A program made the translations under genes and the position numbers. Shown piece by piece: positions 45,629 to 53,549 of a stretch of DNA of 64,000 nt. Position 1 is the first letter of the stretch. Each line of letters starts with the position of its first letter. The notes below the pieces were generated by a model, which searched no databases, had not been told where the DNA came from, and saw only the letters and a list, made by a program, of their open reading frames with translations. The stretch is from GH45 sp046704385 (GTDB taxonomy: Bacteria > Bacteroidota > Bacteroidia > Bacteroidales > SZUA-534), in contig JBJKSB010000036.1 in the NCBI GenBank assembly GCA_046704385.1, positions 67,108-131,107 of the forward strand. Direction: 5' to 3'.

Positions 45629-47001
45629 TATACTATTCGGTTCTTGTTATCAGTTTTTTTATCATTGGCCTGATTATCCGGCTTAACAGGTTTGTTTTTC
45701 ATGCCCTGGCTGAAAACAGCCTTGCCCTGGTAAATGAGCTGATTGCCAATATCGATGAAGATTTAAAGATAGAACGGGTTCAGAAATACACGAATAAGCT
45801 GGCTGTTTCGCTGATAAAAATGTTGCTCTATATTCTTTTTGCTTTTGCAGTTGGCAGCATCCCCATCGTATTGTTTTGTTTAATCACAGGTACACCTTAC
45901 CAAAATATTGTTTTTTCATCTTTTTATTCCATACTGTTTATTTCCATTGGAGCCACTATACCCTTTTTAATTCCCTTTCCGGGACAAAAAAAAAGCAGCT
46001 ATTCCGAACTCTCACAGCTGTTACATCGCATGGCACTGGACAATTATAACATTTCAAACAAGTTATTCAAAAGGGAAACTAAAAAGATAAAACGTAAGAA
46101 TCTTGAAAAACGCAACGATTTTGTGATTGTTTCCGGATTGGCGCGGGCCGGTACAACCAGCTTAATGAACGACCTGGCAAAGATTGATCATTTTGTTTCA
46201 TTAAGTTATGCCAATATGCCATTTCTGATGTGCCCGAACATATGGGCAAAATTTTATAAGCCCAAAAACACTGAGGTGAAAGAACGGAGCCACAAAGATG
46301 GAATAATGATCGGTTTAAACTCGAATGAAGCCCTTGAGGAATATTTTTTTAAAGTAAAAGCCGATGATTCCTATATTTCAGAAAACAAATTATCGGAATA
46401 CAAAATCTCAGCTGAAGATTATTCGGATTACCTCGACTATCAGAGTATTATCAAACTAAATAACGATAAAATCTACCTGGCTAAAAACAACAATTTTATG
46501 CTAAGGTATGAATCTGTACGGGAATTAAATGATGATTTTTTAATGGTTATTCTGTACCGCGATCCCCTAACCCATGCGGCTTCGTTAATGGAAAAACACC
46601 GTTCGTACAAACAACTTCAGCAGGATGATCCGTTTGTACTCGAATATATGAACTGGTTGGGACATCACGAATTTGGACTGAACCAAAAACCTTTTATTTT
46701 CAGTACCTCAACCTATACCTTCGACGATGAAAAAGACACCCTCGATTTCTGGTTAAAAACCTGGATTAATTATTACAGCTATGCCTTAACCATCAATCAT
46801 CCAAAAACCCTATTTATAAATTACGACGCTTACTGTAAAAATCCGGGTGAAACGGTTTCAACCATACTTGAAAAAGTTGGAATACAGGCTGACCTGCCGG
46901 ATTACAAACCTTTCCATAATACAAGAAACTCAGGTGATTCAACAACAGGTGAACTTGTAGAAAAAGCCCTGGCTGTTTATAAACAACTTGCCGAGAAATA
47001 A
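45625..47001 (+). CDS. Sulfotransferase with N-terminal membrane segments
   Basis: A 458-residue protein. The N-terminus has membrane helices at about 3-20, 66-88 and 95-115, a domain not usual in this family. From about 165 comes a PAPS-dependent sulfotransferase domain. The phosphosulfate loop GLARAGTT is at 171-178, and the 3'-phosphate motif is LYRDPLTHAAS with Arg312; a later FWLKTWINYYSYAL and YDAYCKNP segment is as in the family. It should place sulfate on a membrane-bound or surface substrate. The start codon overlaps the stop of the small membrane peptide. The gene ends one base before the convergent GH92 stop. Confidence 0.87.
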   Translation: MIYYSVLVISFFIIGLIIRLNRFVFHALAENSLALVNELIANIDEDLKIERVQKYTNKLAVSLIKMLLYILFAFAVGSIPIVLFCLITGTPYQNIVFSSFYSILFISIGATIPFLIPFPGQKKSSYSELSQLLHRMALDNYNISNKLFKRETKKIKRKNLEKRNDFVIVSGLARAGTTSLMNDLAKIDHFVSLSYANMPFLMCPNIWAKFYKPKNTEVKERSHKDGIMIGLNSNEALEEYFFKVKADDSYISENKLSEYKISAEDYSDYLDYQSIIKLNNDKIYLAKNNNFMLRYESVRELNDDFLMVILYRDPLTHAASLMEKHRSYKQLQQDDPFVLEYMNWLGHHEFGLNQKPFIFSTSTYTFDDEKDTLDFWLKTWINYYSYALTINHPKTLFINYDAYCKNPGETVSTILEKVGIQADLPDYKPFHNTRNSGDSTTGELVEKALAVYKQLAEK

Positions 47002-49332
47002 TCAATTAATATTCAACGGTTTGTCAGTCATTTCAAAAACAATCTCTCCACCATTGACAATAGATTTATAAGGCAGAAAATTACTGTGAAGAATTTCTCC
47101 GTTTACACTTACTTCCTTCACATACACATTTTCTTCGCTTTGGTTGTTAACCGTAATTTTAAGCGTTTTTCCATTTTCAAAATGCAAAATTGCCTCCTTA
47201 ACCAACGGGCTGCCCAACGCATAGGAATCTGATCCGGGTACAACCGGGTAAAATCCCAGGCTGCTGAATATATACCAGGCACTCATTTGCCCGGCATCGT
47301 CGTTGCCGCACAGACCATCCACTTTGGGTAAATACATGGTTTTTAAGATGTGCCTGACCCAGTATTGGGTTTTGTATGCATCATTCGTCCAGTCGAATAA
47401 ATAAGGGATATGGTGGCTGGGTTCATTCCCATGCACATAATTTCCAATAATCCCGTCGCGGGTAATGTCTTCGTTTTTCTCGATGTATTTATCTGCCAGT
47501 TCCATGGTAAATATCGAATCCAGGTGACTACTGAACCGGTCCTTGCCACCCATCATGGCAATCATATCATTGATATTCTGAGGCACATAAAGCCCGTAAT
47601 TCCAGGCATTCCCTTCAATAAAGCCCTGACCTTCGGTATCAAGCGGATCAAAATTTTCCCGGAACGAACCATCTGAAAGCCGGGGACGCATAAAACCAAA
47701 GGTTGAGTCGTAAACATTTTTATAGTAGGTTGACCGATTCATAAATTCCTTCTCAATGCTGTCATTTCCAACCTTTTTTGCTATTTGGGCAATACACCAG
47801 TCATCGTAGGCATACTCAAGCGTTTTTGTTACTGAAGAACTGCTTTTATCTTCAGGAACGTAATGGTAATGCAGATAATCACCTATCCCTTCGAAATACC
47901 CCACATTGGCTGTGCTTACAGCGGCCTGAAGGGCATGATTGTAATCAAAATTGCCCACACCTTTAACCATTGCATCGGCAATTACCGAAGTGGCATGGTA
48001 ACCTGTCATACACCAGTTTTCGTTGGCATAATGACTCCAAACCGGTAGCATATGATGAACACTTTGGTCGTAATGCGCCAGCATCGATTTTATCATATCA
48101 TTGTTGCGTGAAGGACGGATTAAGTTAAACAGGGGATGCAATGCCCGGAAAGTATCCCAAAGTGAAAATACGGTGTAATTGGTAAATCCGTCGGAGGTAT
48201 GAATATTCTGATCCAAACCACGATATTGGCCATCAACATCTTCGTAAATAATGGGCGACAAACAGGCATGGTACATAGCGGTATAAAAATTAATTTTATC
48301 GCCGTCTGTCAGTGTCTCAACCTGAATTTTTGATAATTCATTATTCCACTTTTGTTTGGCTTCATTGTGTATTTTATCAAAATCCCAGCCTGGAATTTCA
48401 ACCTCAAGGTTTTTTAACGCTCCAGCCGTACTTACCGACGATAAAGCCATTTTTATTTTTATCTTTTCGCCTTGTTCTGTGTTAAAGTTAAAGTAAGCCC
48501 GGATATCTTTACCTGCCATTTCAGGGAAATTCTCAAACTCATGAAAATGGCGATAAAACCCATTATAAGTTTCTTTATTATATTTTTTATAGCCATAGCT
48601 TTTAAAAGGCTTTGAAAAACTCATAGCAAAATATTCGTAACGGGTGCGGGCCCAACCTTTGGTTTGCCTGAAACCAGTAACCAGCGAATCGTTTTCAACC
48701 CGGATAAAAGTCCATACATTTTTGTTATCATGATGGTAAACGTTGTAAATCATGTCGAGAATAATATGGGCATCATCAGATGCCGGAAAAGTATATTGAT
48801 GAAACCCGACCCTTTCGCTGGCTGTCATTTCAGCCTTTATATTATAAGTGGCCAAATCAACTGAATAATAACCAGGCGAGGCCGTTTCATGGTCATGTGA
48901 AAACACGGAATAAAAACCCTTACCTCCTTTTTCGGATACTAGTGGTTGCAATTCCAACGTACCGGTTGTGGGCATTACCAAAAAATCGCCCAGGTCGGAA
49001 TGACCGGTACCACTGAAATTATTGTGGGCAAAACCGATAATAGTGGTATCAGCGTACTGGTAACCTGCACAATACTCGTACGTTTTCTTATTGTAGGTAC
49101 CATCCGCATTATACATAGGTACAAAATTGGTTTGAGGGCTGAGTTGTACCATCCCGAAAGGAACGGTTGCCCCCGGGAAAACATGCCCCATGCGGCTGGT
49201 CCCGATCTGGGGATTTACAAACTGTGTCAGATCGACACTGTCAGTAATTTTTCCCTCACTAAAATTTGTATGGTTTTTACATGAAAATAATAACAGGAGA
49301 AGAGTACCGAGCAAAAAGGTAAATTTTTTCAT
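47002..49332 (-). CDS. GH92 alpha-mannosidase lipoprotein
   Basis: A 776-residue enzyme with a lipoprotein signal (LLLLLFSC, Cys18). The GH92 N-terminal domain starts FVNPQIGTSRMGHVFPGATVPFGMVQLSP. The catalytic (alpha/alpha)6 domain carries FIEGNAWNYGLYVP, which should hold the catalytic acid, and GLCGNDDAGQMSAWY with Asp678/Asp679, which should hold the base. SSLGFYPVVPGSDSYALGSP is also typical. Family members are calcium-dependent exo-mannosidases acting on alpha-1,2, -1,3 or -1,4 mannosides. The lipid anchor and lack of a T9SS tail suggest a periplasmic or outer-membrane location. There is no susCD pair nearby, so it is not in a classic polysaccharide locus. Confidence 0.95.
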   Translation of the reverse strand: MKKFTFLLGTLLLLLFSCKNHTNFSEGKITDSVDLTQFVNPQIGTSRMGHVFPGATVPFGMVQLSPQTNFVPMYNADGTYNKKTYEYCAGYQYADTTIIGFAHNNFSGTGHSDLGDFLVMPTTGTLELQPLVSEKGGKGFYSVFSHDHETASPGYYSVDLATYNIKAEMTASERVGFHQYTFPASDDAHIILDMIYNVYHHDNKNVWTFIRVENDSLVTGFRQTKGWARTRYEYFAMSFSKPFKSYGYKKYNKETYNGFYRHFHEFENFPEMAGKDIRAYFNFNTEQGEKIKIKMALSSVSTAGALKNLEVEIPGWDFDKIHNEAKQKWNNELSKIQVETLTDGDKINFYTAMYHACLSPIIYEDVDGQYRGLDQNIHTSDGFTNYTVFSLWDTFRALHPLFNLIRPSRNNDMIKSMLAHYDQSVHHMLPVWSHYANENWCMTGYHATSVIADAMVKGVGNFDYNHALQAAVSTANVGYFEGIGDYLHYHYVPEDKSSSSVTKTLEYAYDDWCIAQIAKKVGNDSIEKEFMNRSTYYKNVYDSTFGFMRPRLSDGSFRENFDPLDTEGQGFIEGNAWNYGLYVPQNINDMIAMMGGKDRFSSHLDSIFTMELADKYIEKNEDITRDGIIGNYVHGNEPSHHIPYLFDWTNDAYKTQYWVRHILKTMYLPKVDGLCGNDDAGQMSAWYIFSSLGFYPVVPGSDSYALGSPLVKEAILHFENGKTLKITVNNQSEENVYVKEVSVNGEILHSNFLPYKSIVNGGEIVFEMTDKPLNIN

Positions 49333-49706
49333 TATGGGATGACTATTAATTTTAAAATTATATGACCAATAAACTGATCATAAAAATAGTTATTTCAAAA
49401 TTAAAATTCAGTCTTAAGGTTCTTGCCTGGTAATGTTAATTGGCATTATTGACTTATATAAATTGTTCTATTATTTAGATATTCCTCTGATCCAACCGAA
49501 CATTCAAAATCAATAATGAAATTGTCAATACTATGCATAATGGACAAAACAGAAGAAAACCTGCTCAAACATCGCACCTATGACACCGATGCTTTTGACA
49601 CTCGATTGGTTGGGATGAATAAATTCCCTTAAAAATCACAAGGGTATAGAGGCAGTAAAGCTTGGATGAATTAAATTGATATACCTAATAATTGTTAATT
49701 AATCTT
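49333..49706. other. Intergenic gap
   Basis: This 374-base gap separates two minus-strand genes. A short plus-strand ORF near 49541-49632 (MDKTEENLLKHRTYDTDAFD, then a few residues) looks coding-like in composition but matches nothing I know, and may be a gene remnant. No terminator or promoter was clear. Confidence 0.35.
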
Positions 49707-50657
49707 TTACTGCCCAATTATCATTTGATGAGGTATATTAAATTGAGGGCCATGGTTCATTGGAATTGACTCCATGAAAGCTGTACCACTATGATTTTCA
49801 ATGATTTTTACAGCTCCTGTTCTTGAAAATGTGTGCATAAACGCATGATGTACAGTTAAAACCAAATCCTGAAATTTTCCATCGGATTCAAGATCAACTA
49901 TTTTTAGTCCAATTTCTTTGCACCTAACATTACTAATATGCCTGGCATGCATTTTAGTTTTTTTATGGCTTGAGAATTCATTAATAATATTCTCCACCTT
50001 TTCACCATCTTCACAGCACATATTTAACTCAAGCCATTTCTTAACTAATGATTGTGACATATCAATAGCCTGTTTACAACTGTTTAAGAATGTTGGATGA
50101 TATTTTGAAATTATAAATTGCCATAACGCAGCAGATTTTGGGTTTGCCAAAATTTCCCTTTTAGCTCTATTAAACTCTGATAAAACTGCTTCAGCTGGTA
50201 ACCCCCCAATTTGGGGATCAATTGGGCCAAGACTTGAATGCTTCCCCATAACTATTTCAGAAGTTGAAAGTGCAACCATTGTACCCGCTGACATTGATAA
50301 TTGAGGAATAATAGCACGTATATTCTTACCAAATATTGATTGAAGGTAATGTACCAGAGCCTCAGTTGCAGCAATATCTCCACCAGGTGTGTGTAAAATT
50401 AAATCAAGCCCTTTAGTCTTATCAAGCTTATTAATACTGAGCATGAATCCAGAGACATCTTTATCATTTACAGATGCATCAATATTCCTTGGCTTTTGTA
50501 ACCAGCCAGAATAATATGCAATGACATTTCGGTCTGTATAATCAAATAACTCTTTTAGATACTTTCTTCTAATAGTATCTATAGCTTGTGCATAATTGTT
50601 TTGATTACCTTTGGCTTCCTCTACAATCTCTTGAAGTACTTCTTTCCAATTCGGCAT
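49707..50657 (-). CDS. Serine protease of the SDH/ClpP-crotonase fold (S49-related), cytoplasmic
   Basis: A 316-residue protein without signal peptide or membrane helix. It shows the ClpP-fold motifs: LDLILHTPGGDIAATEAL (the oxyanion-hole glycines), then IIPQLSMSAGTMVAL with the likely nucleophile Ser123, and GKHSSLGPIDPQIGGLP, the segment that usually follows in the SDH proteinase family (PF01972). The C-terminal region (HARHISNVRCKEIGLKIVDL) is also family-like. It may degrade or process a cytoplasmic partner. A 64-residue gene lies five bases upstream on the same strand. A SEFIR immune-type gene lies further upstream, so a link to defence is possible but unproven. Confidence 0.87.
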   Translation of the reverse strand: MPNWKEVLQEIVEEAKGNQNNYAQAIDTIRRKYLKELFDYTDRNVIAYYSGWLQKPRNIDASVNDKDVSGFMLSINKLDKTKGLDLILHTPGGDIAATEALVHYLQSIFGKNIRAIIPQLSMSAGTMVALSTSEIVMGKHSSLGPIDPQIGGLPAEAVLSEFNRAKREILANPKSAALWQFIISKYHPTFLNSCKQAIDMSQSLVKKWLELNMCCEDGEKVENIINEFSSHKKTKMHARHISNVRCKEIGLKIVDLESDGKFQDLVLTVHHAFMHTFSRTGAVKIIENHSGTAFMESIPMNHGPQFNIPHQMIIGQ

Positions 50658-50662
50658 GGTGT

Positions 50663-50857
50663 TTAAAAAATAACAGAATCATTGGAATTAATGGAAGTTG
50701 GATAGTCTTCGTATAAAGAAAAAACTTCTATCATATCCCCATCAGTTTCCCATTGCCGTTGATTTTCCATTATTTTAACATCCTTAAACAACTCATTATA
50801 TTCATCCACAAAGTTTTTTTCAACTTGTTTTTTTGGTTGTTTTTTTTCCATAATCAC
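50663..50857 (-). CDS. Small acidic protein upstream of the ClpP-fold protease
   Basis: A 64-residue protein with a basic start (KKQPKKQVEKNF) and an acidic remainder (VDEYNELFKDVKI, TDGDMIEVFSLYEDYP). No domain is recognised. It ends five bases before the protease ATG, so the two are one operon and it may be a regulator or substrate adapter of the protease. The start may also be at the second Met (MEKKQ). Confidence 0.6.
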   Translation of the reverse strand: MIMEKKQPKKQVEKNFVDEYNELFKDVKIMENQRQWETDGDMIEVFSLYEDYPTSINSNDSVIF

Positions 50858-51060
50858 TTAAATTGTACTATTTATTGGTTCAGTTAATAATTTACAATAT
50901 TACGCACTATTATCCAAATTGTTGTGTGTTTTTTTTAAATAAAAGAAAAGTATAACTATTTGGAATGAGTAAAAACAAAATACTACCTCATCACATATGG
51001 CTAATCAAACTTCCTATAACTTCCCTTTCGAACAACCTCCATCTCATGATCATCCCTGTT

Positions 51061-51219
51061 CTAATTGATACTTTGTATTAAATGTTCAAAATTTCCTCTA
51101 ATTAGCAACATGGGCCTTTGCCTTATCCAGGCAATTTCAACCTGTGATAACTTTTCTGTTTTTTTAAGGGGTTCCTGAACCTGGATGCAAAGTTCTTTTT
51201 TTAAATCAAGAGGCTCCAT
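51061..51219 (-). CDS. Possible 52-residue protein
   Basis: An ORF from ATG 51219 to TAG 51061. The product (MEPLDLKKELCIQVQEPLK, later EIAWIRQRPMLLIRGNFEHL) is amphipathic with one Trp and ordinary composition, unlike random AT-rich sequence. It begins 37 bases after a hairpin on the same strand. No family is recognised. Confidence 0.45.
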   Translation of the reverse strand: MEPLDLKKELCIQVQEPLKKTEKLSQVEIAWIRQRPMLLIRGNFEHLIQSIN

Positions 51220-51255
51220 AAATTCGATTTTATATTAATGAAAGTATAAAGTTTA

Positions 51256-51277
51256 AAGGAACCCCGAAGGGTTCCTT
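51256..51277 (-). terminator. Hairpin with UUCG loop on the minus strand
   Basis: A perfect 9-bp stem AAGGAACCC/GGGTTCCTT closes a four-base loop that reads TTCG on the minus strand, giving the very stable C(UUCG)G tetraloop, followed by a short T/A-rich stretch. It lies about 290 bases after the SEFIR stop and probably ends that transcript. Confidence 0.55.
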
Positions 51278-51406
51278 ACAGTCTATCGGCTTATAAACAA
51301 GAATACTTTTTTTAAGTTTTTAGTATTATAAGTTTTTAAGTCATTAAATATTTTAGTCGGCTCTTGTTTAATAACAATCATTTACGCGAAATGATTGATA
51401 GCCGAT

Positions 51407-51565
51407 ATGACTTCCGAAAAAAGAATAATTACTGCAATGAAAAGTTCAATCATTAGTGTAATCTTCTTGATTTTTTTCTTCGTCATAAAATTTATTTTAA
51501 TAATGACAGCCTTAAAACTGGCTTTGGAATATCCGCAGCTTCTTAAATATTTTAAAGAACTTTAA
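51407..51565 (+). CDS. Possible 52-residue single-membrane-helix peptide
   Basis: An ORF from ATG 51407 to TAA 51565. It starts MTSEKRIITAMKSS, has one strong membrane helix (IISVIFLIFFFVIKFILIM) and a short charged tail. It is convergent with the SEFIR gene and ends three bases before the SEFIR stop. Small membrane peptides beside immune genes can be toxins or effectors, but AT-rich DNA yields such ORFs by chance, so support is modest. Confidence 0.4.
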   Translation: MTSEKRIITAMKSSIISVIFLIFFFVIKFILIMTALKLALEYPQLLKYFKEL

Positions 51566-51567
51566 CT

Positions 51568-53028
51568 CTATCTAAGTGTACTAATTTTTTCTATGCTAAT
51601 AAATTTATTTAAAGGGATCACATTTTTAAGCGAATTAATATGTTTAAGTATTCTCCTTCGACTGATTGCTTCAAAATAATCCTTTAATATTTTTATTAGT
51701 TCTTCTCTCGATTGTACATTAAAGATATACTTAATCTTATCAAAATATTTTTCAGAATTAATTCTTTCAAAAATTTCCATCCTGTTGTTCCCAAAAGTAT
51801 ATGTAATTGGAAACCAATCTTTTTTATTAAGCTCAGCAATATAAAAACAAAGATAATCCGCTTGGACAAATAGATCCACAGATACTAATTCATGAATTCT
51901 ATTGATCATTAATTCTGCCATGGGACATGGGGAGTTATGTGAATATATCTTCTCGTATGCACCGTCTAATGATTCTATATATTGGTAAAAAATTGTGAAA
52001 TCTTCAGGATTTACATTCGGTCTCCGGTGTTTATCATATACAAAGTAGGTTGAGTGGAAAATATCACCAATTAATTTATATTTTCTATGCTTCAAACATA
52101 AGGCAATAAGATATATGAATAATTCCATGGTAATAAATCTATAGATATCAAATTCTACATCGTACCATGATCCTTGATTTTGCTGTGGAAAATTAAGTTC
52201 AGATAATTTTTCAAAAAATCCGATAATATTATCTATATCAATATTAAAATCTAGCGAAATGTAATTATTAAAAAAAGTAATTATTTCATTACGTAGAGGT
52301 GTATAATTAACTATACCATCAATAATCATTTTACCAATTAAAATAGAATCCATATTTGTAATAGAAATCTTAAATTCTTTAAGATTTTCAAAAAACTCAT
52401 CAAGGGTACTAATTGCAATACTATTTGCTAATTCAGGATGATTTTTAATAATATTTTCAAACTCTCTCGAGGTTCTTTTAGTTTCAAAATGCAGCTTGGA
52501 TTCTTCAAATAAATAACTTGGAGGCTTACCAATTTTAGGTTTACTGTTTGTTGGTCTTTTGTAAAGATTCCTAAGCAACTCTTCATAACTCTGTTCATAG
52601 GAATTTGATTCGGAAAAATCAATTGAAAATCTTCCATTCAGGAATGCAGGTACGTATGGTACTCCATGCTCATCCTTTTCCTTAATTAATGGAATAAATT
52701 TTTCTTGAGACACATTCTTATATATTTCAGGACTTATTATCTGAGCTTCAATTCCAACCCCTCCTTTACGATTGTTGGCTTTTTCTGAATATATTTTGTC
52801 AAGAATAATTAAAACCTTTTCTATTTCTGTGGAGGTTACCATTGATTCCATAAACGTATTCATGTCATTACCATGTTTTAAACTCCAAATATCAATTGAT
52901 ACATCAACCCCATCCGAGACTAACCTTTCTGCTAAATTTTTAACCCAATCCTTATGTTCATTTGAAGACCAACTGTAAGAAATAAAAATTTTTGGAGTAA
53001 ATACAACATTGTCCTGATTTGTTGACAT
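51568..53028 (-). CDS. SEFIR-domain protein, probable antiphage immune protein
   Basis: A 486-residue protein. Residues about 10-165 form a SEFIR domain (TIR superfamily): PKIFISYSWSSNEHKDWV, then RLVSDGVDVSIDIWSLKHG, KVLIILDKIYSEKAN, GGVGIEAQIISPEIY and a FIPLIKEKDEHGVPYVPAFL strand. The remaining 320 residues are helical, rich in Phe, Tyr, Ile and Asn, and match no family I know. They probably sense a signal or form a scaffold. Bacterial SEFIR/TIR proteins are known to act in phage defence, some by destroying NAD. No second component is fused. The gene is a single unit with its own promoter box at 53080-53087. Confidence 0.85.
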   Translation of the reverse strand: MSTNQDNVVFTPKIFISYSWSSNEHKDWVKNLAERLVSDGVDVSIDIWSLKHGNDMNTFMESMVTSTEIEKVLIILDKIYSEKANNRKGGVGIEAQIISPEIYKNVSQEKFIPLIKEKDEHGVPYVPAFLNGRFSIDFSESNSYEQSYEELLRNLYKRPTNSKPKIGKPPSYLFEESKLHFETKRTSREFENIIKNHPELANSIAISTLDEFFENLKEFKISITNMDSILIGKMIIDGIVNYTPLRNEIITFFNNYISLDFNIDIDNIIGFFEKLSELNFPQQNQGSWYDVEFDIYRFITMELFIYLIALCLKHRKYKLIGDIFHSTYFVYDKHRRPNVNPEDFTIFYQYIESLDGAYEKIYSHNSPCPMAELMINRIHELVSVDLFVQADYLCFYIAELNKKDWFPITYTFGNNRMEIFERINSEKYFDKIKYIFNVQSREELIKILKDYFEAISRRRILKHINSLKNVIPLNKFISIEKISTLR

Positions 53029-53079
53029 ATGAATAACAATTAGTTAAAGGCTAAATTTATTTCAATTTCAATTGTATGT

Positions 53080-53087
53080 CAAAATTA
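53080..53087 (-). promoter_or_regulatory. -7 box of the SEFIR gene
   Basis: On the minus strand the sequence reads TAATTTTG, a full match to TAnnTTTG, 52 bases before the SEFIR ATG. The nearest upstream TTG on that strand is 24 bases away, longer than usual. Confidence 0.5.
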
Positions 53088-53316
53088 GGCCTTTTTTAAA
53101 AATATAAAATACAATTAGCTTATTATGTTAAAGTTGATAATTCTATTTTCCACTTTTCACCATAAAAATTTATCAGCTTGGAAATATTCCAGAAGGAAAT
53201 TCTTAGGGTGAAATTCAACAACTTCTGTTATCATTGCAATTAAGTTGTTAATTTAATAAATGAAGGGAATAATGTTTTGTTAAAAACGTTCAGGATAACA
53301 ATATATCGCAACGCAC

Positions 53317-53364
53317 CAAAGCTGCTCAATTGGTAGCAGCTTTGCGGTTTAGTTCGGGCTAAAC
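53317..53364. repeat. Tandem stem-loops
   Basis: CAAAGCTGCT/AGCAGCTTTG (53317-53326 with 53335-53344, eight-base loop) is followed two bases later by GTTTAG/CTAAAC (53347-53352 with 53359-53364, six-base loop). Neither is followed by a T-run. The first loop region resembles a tRNA D-arm, but no tRNA can be folded around it. Confidence 0.6.
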
Positions 53365-53549
53365 TCACCCTGTTTCACTTTCAAATAATCGGCACATTTT
53401 CAAAGGAAACGAGAAAACGAAAATATAAACCATCAAGTTTGCAAACTGTATATTTTCTTATTAAAGCTGATCGATAACTTTTCCCAATATGGAGTAAGGA
53501 ATTGATCGTAATTCTGTTTAATAATTTATAGCCTTGAAAATCTACCTTT

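Larger units (their letters stand above)
50858..51567. other. Gap of 710 bases with two small ORFs and a hairpin
   Basis: Between the protease operon and the SEFIR gene there are two ORFs of 52 codons (51061-51219 minus, 51407-51565 plus) and a strong hairpin at 51256-51277, each listed separately. The rest is AT-rich without recognised signals. Confidence 0.5.
53029..53549. other. Gap of 521 bases with two hairpins
   Basis: No gene is supported here; a 65-codon ORF at 53381-53578 on the minus strand overlaps the chemoreceptor end and has no family features. The gap holds the SEFIR promoter box and a pair of stem-loops at 53317-53364, listed separately. The part from about 53100 to 53300 is AT-rich and featureless. 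Confidence 0.45.

Noticed and set aside
49541..49632. 30-codon plus-strand ORF (MDKTEENLLKHRTYD)
   Set aside because: It may be a gene remnant, but no family could be recognised and nothing else in the gap continues it.
53310..53385. tRNA-like D-arm (GCTCAATTGGTAG)
   Set aside because: No acceptor stem, anticodon arm or T-arm can be folded around it; it is better explained as two plain hairpins.
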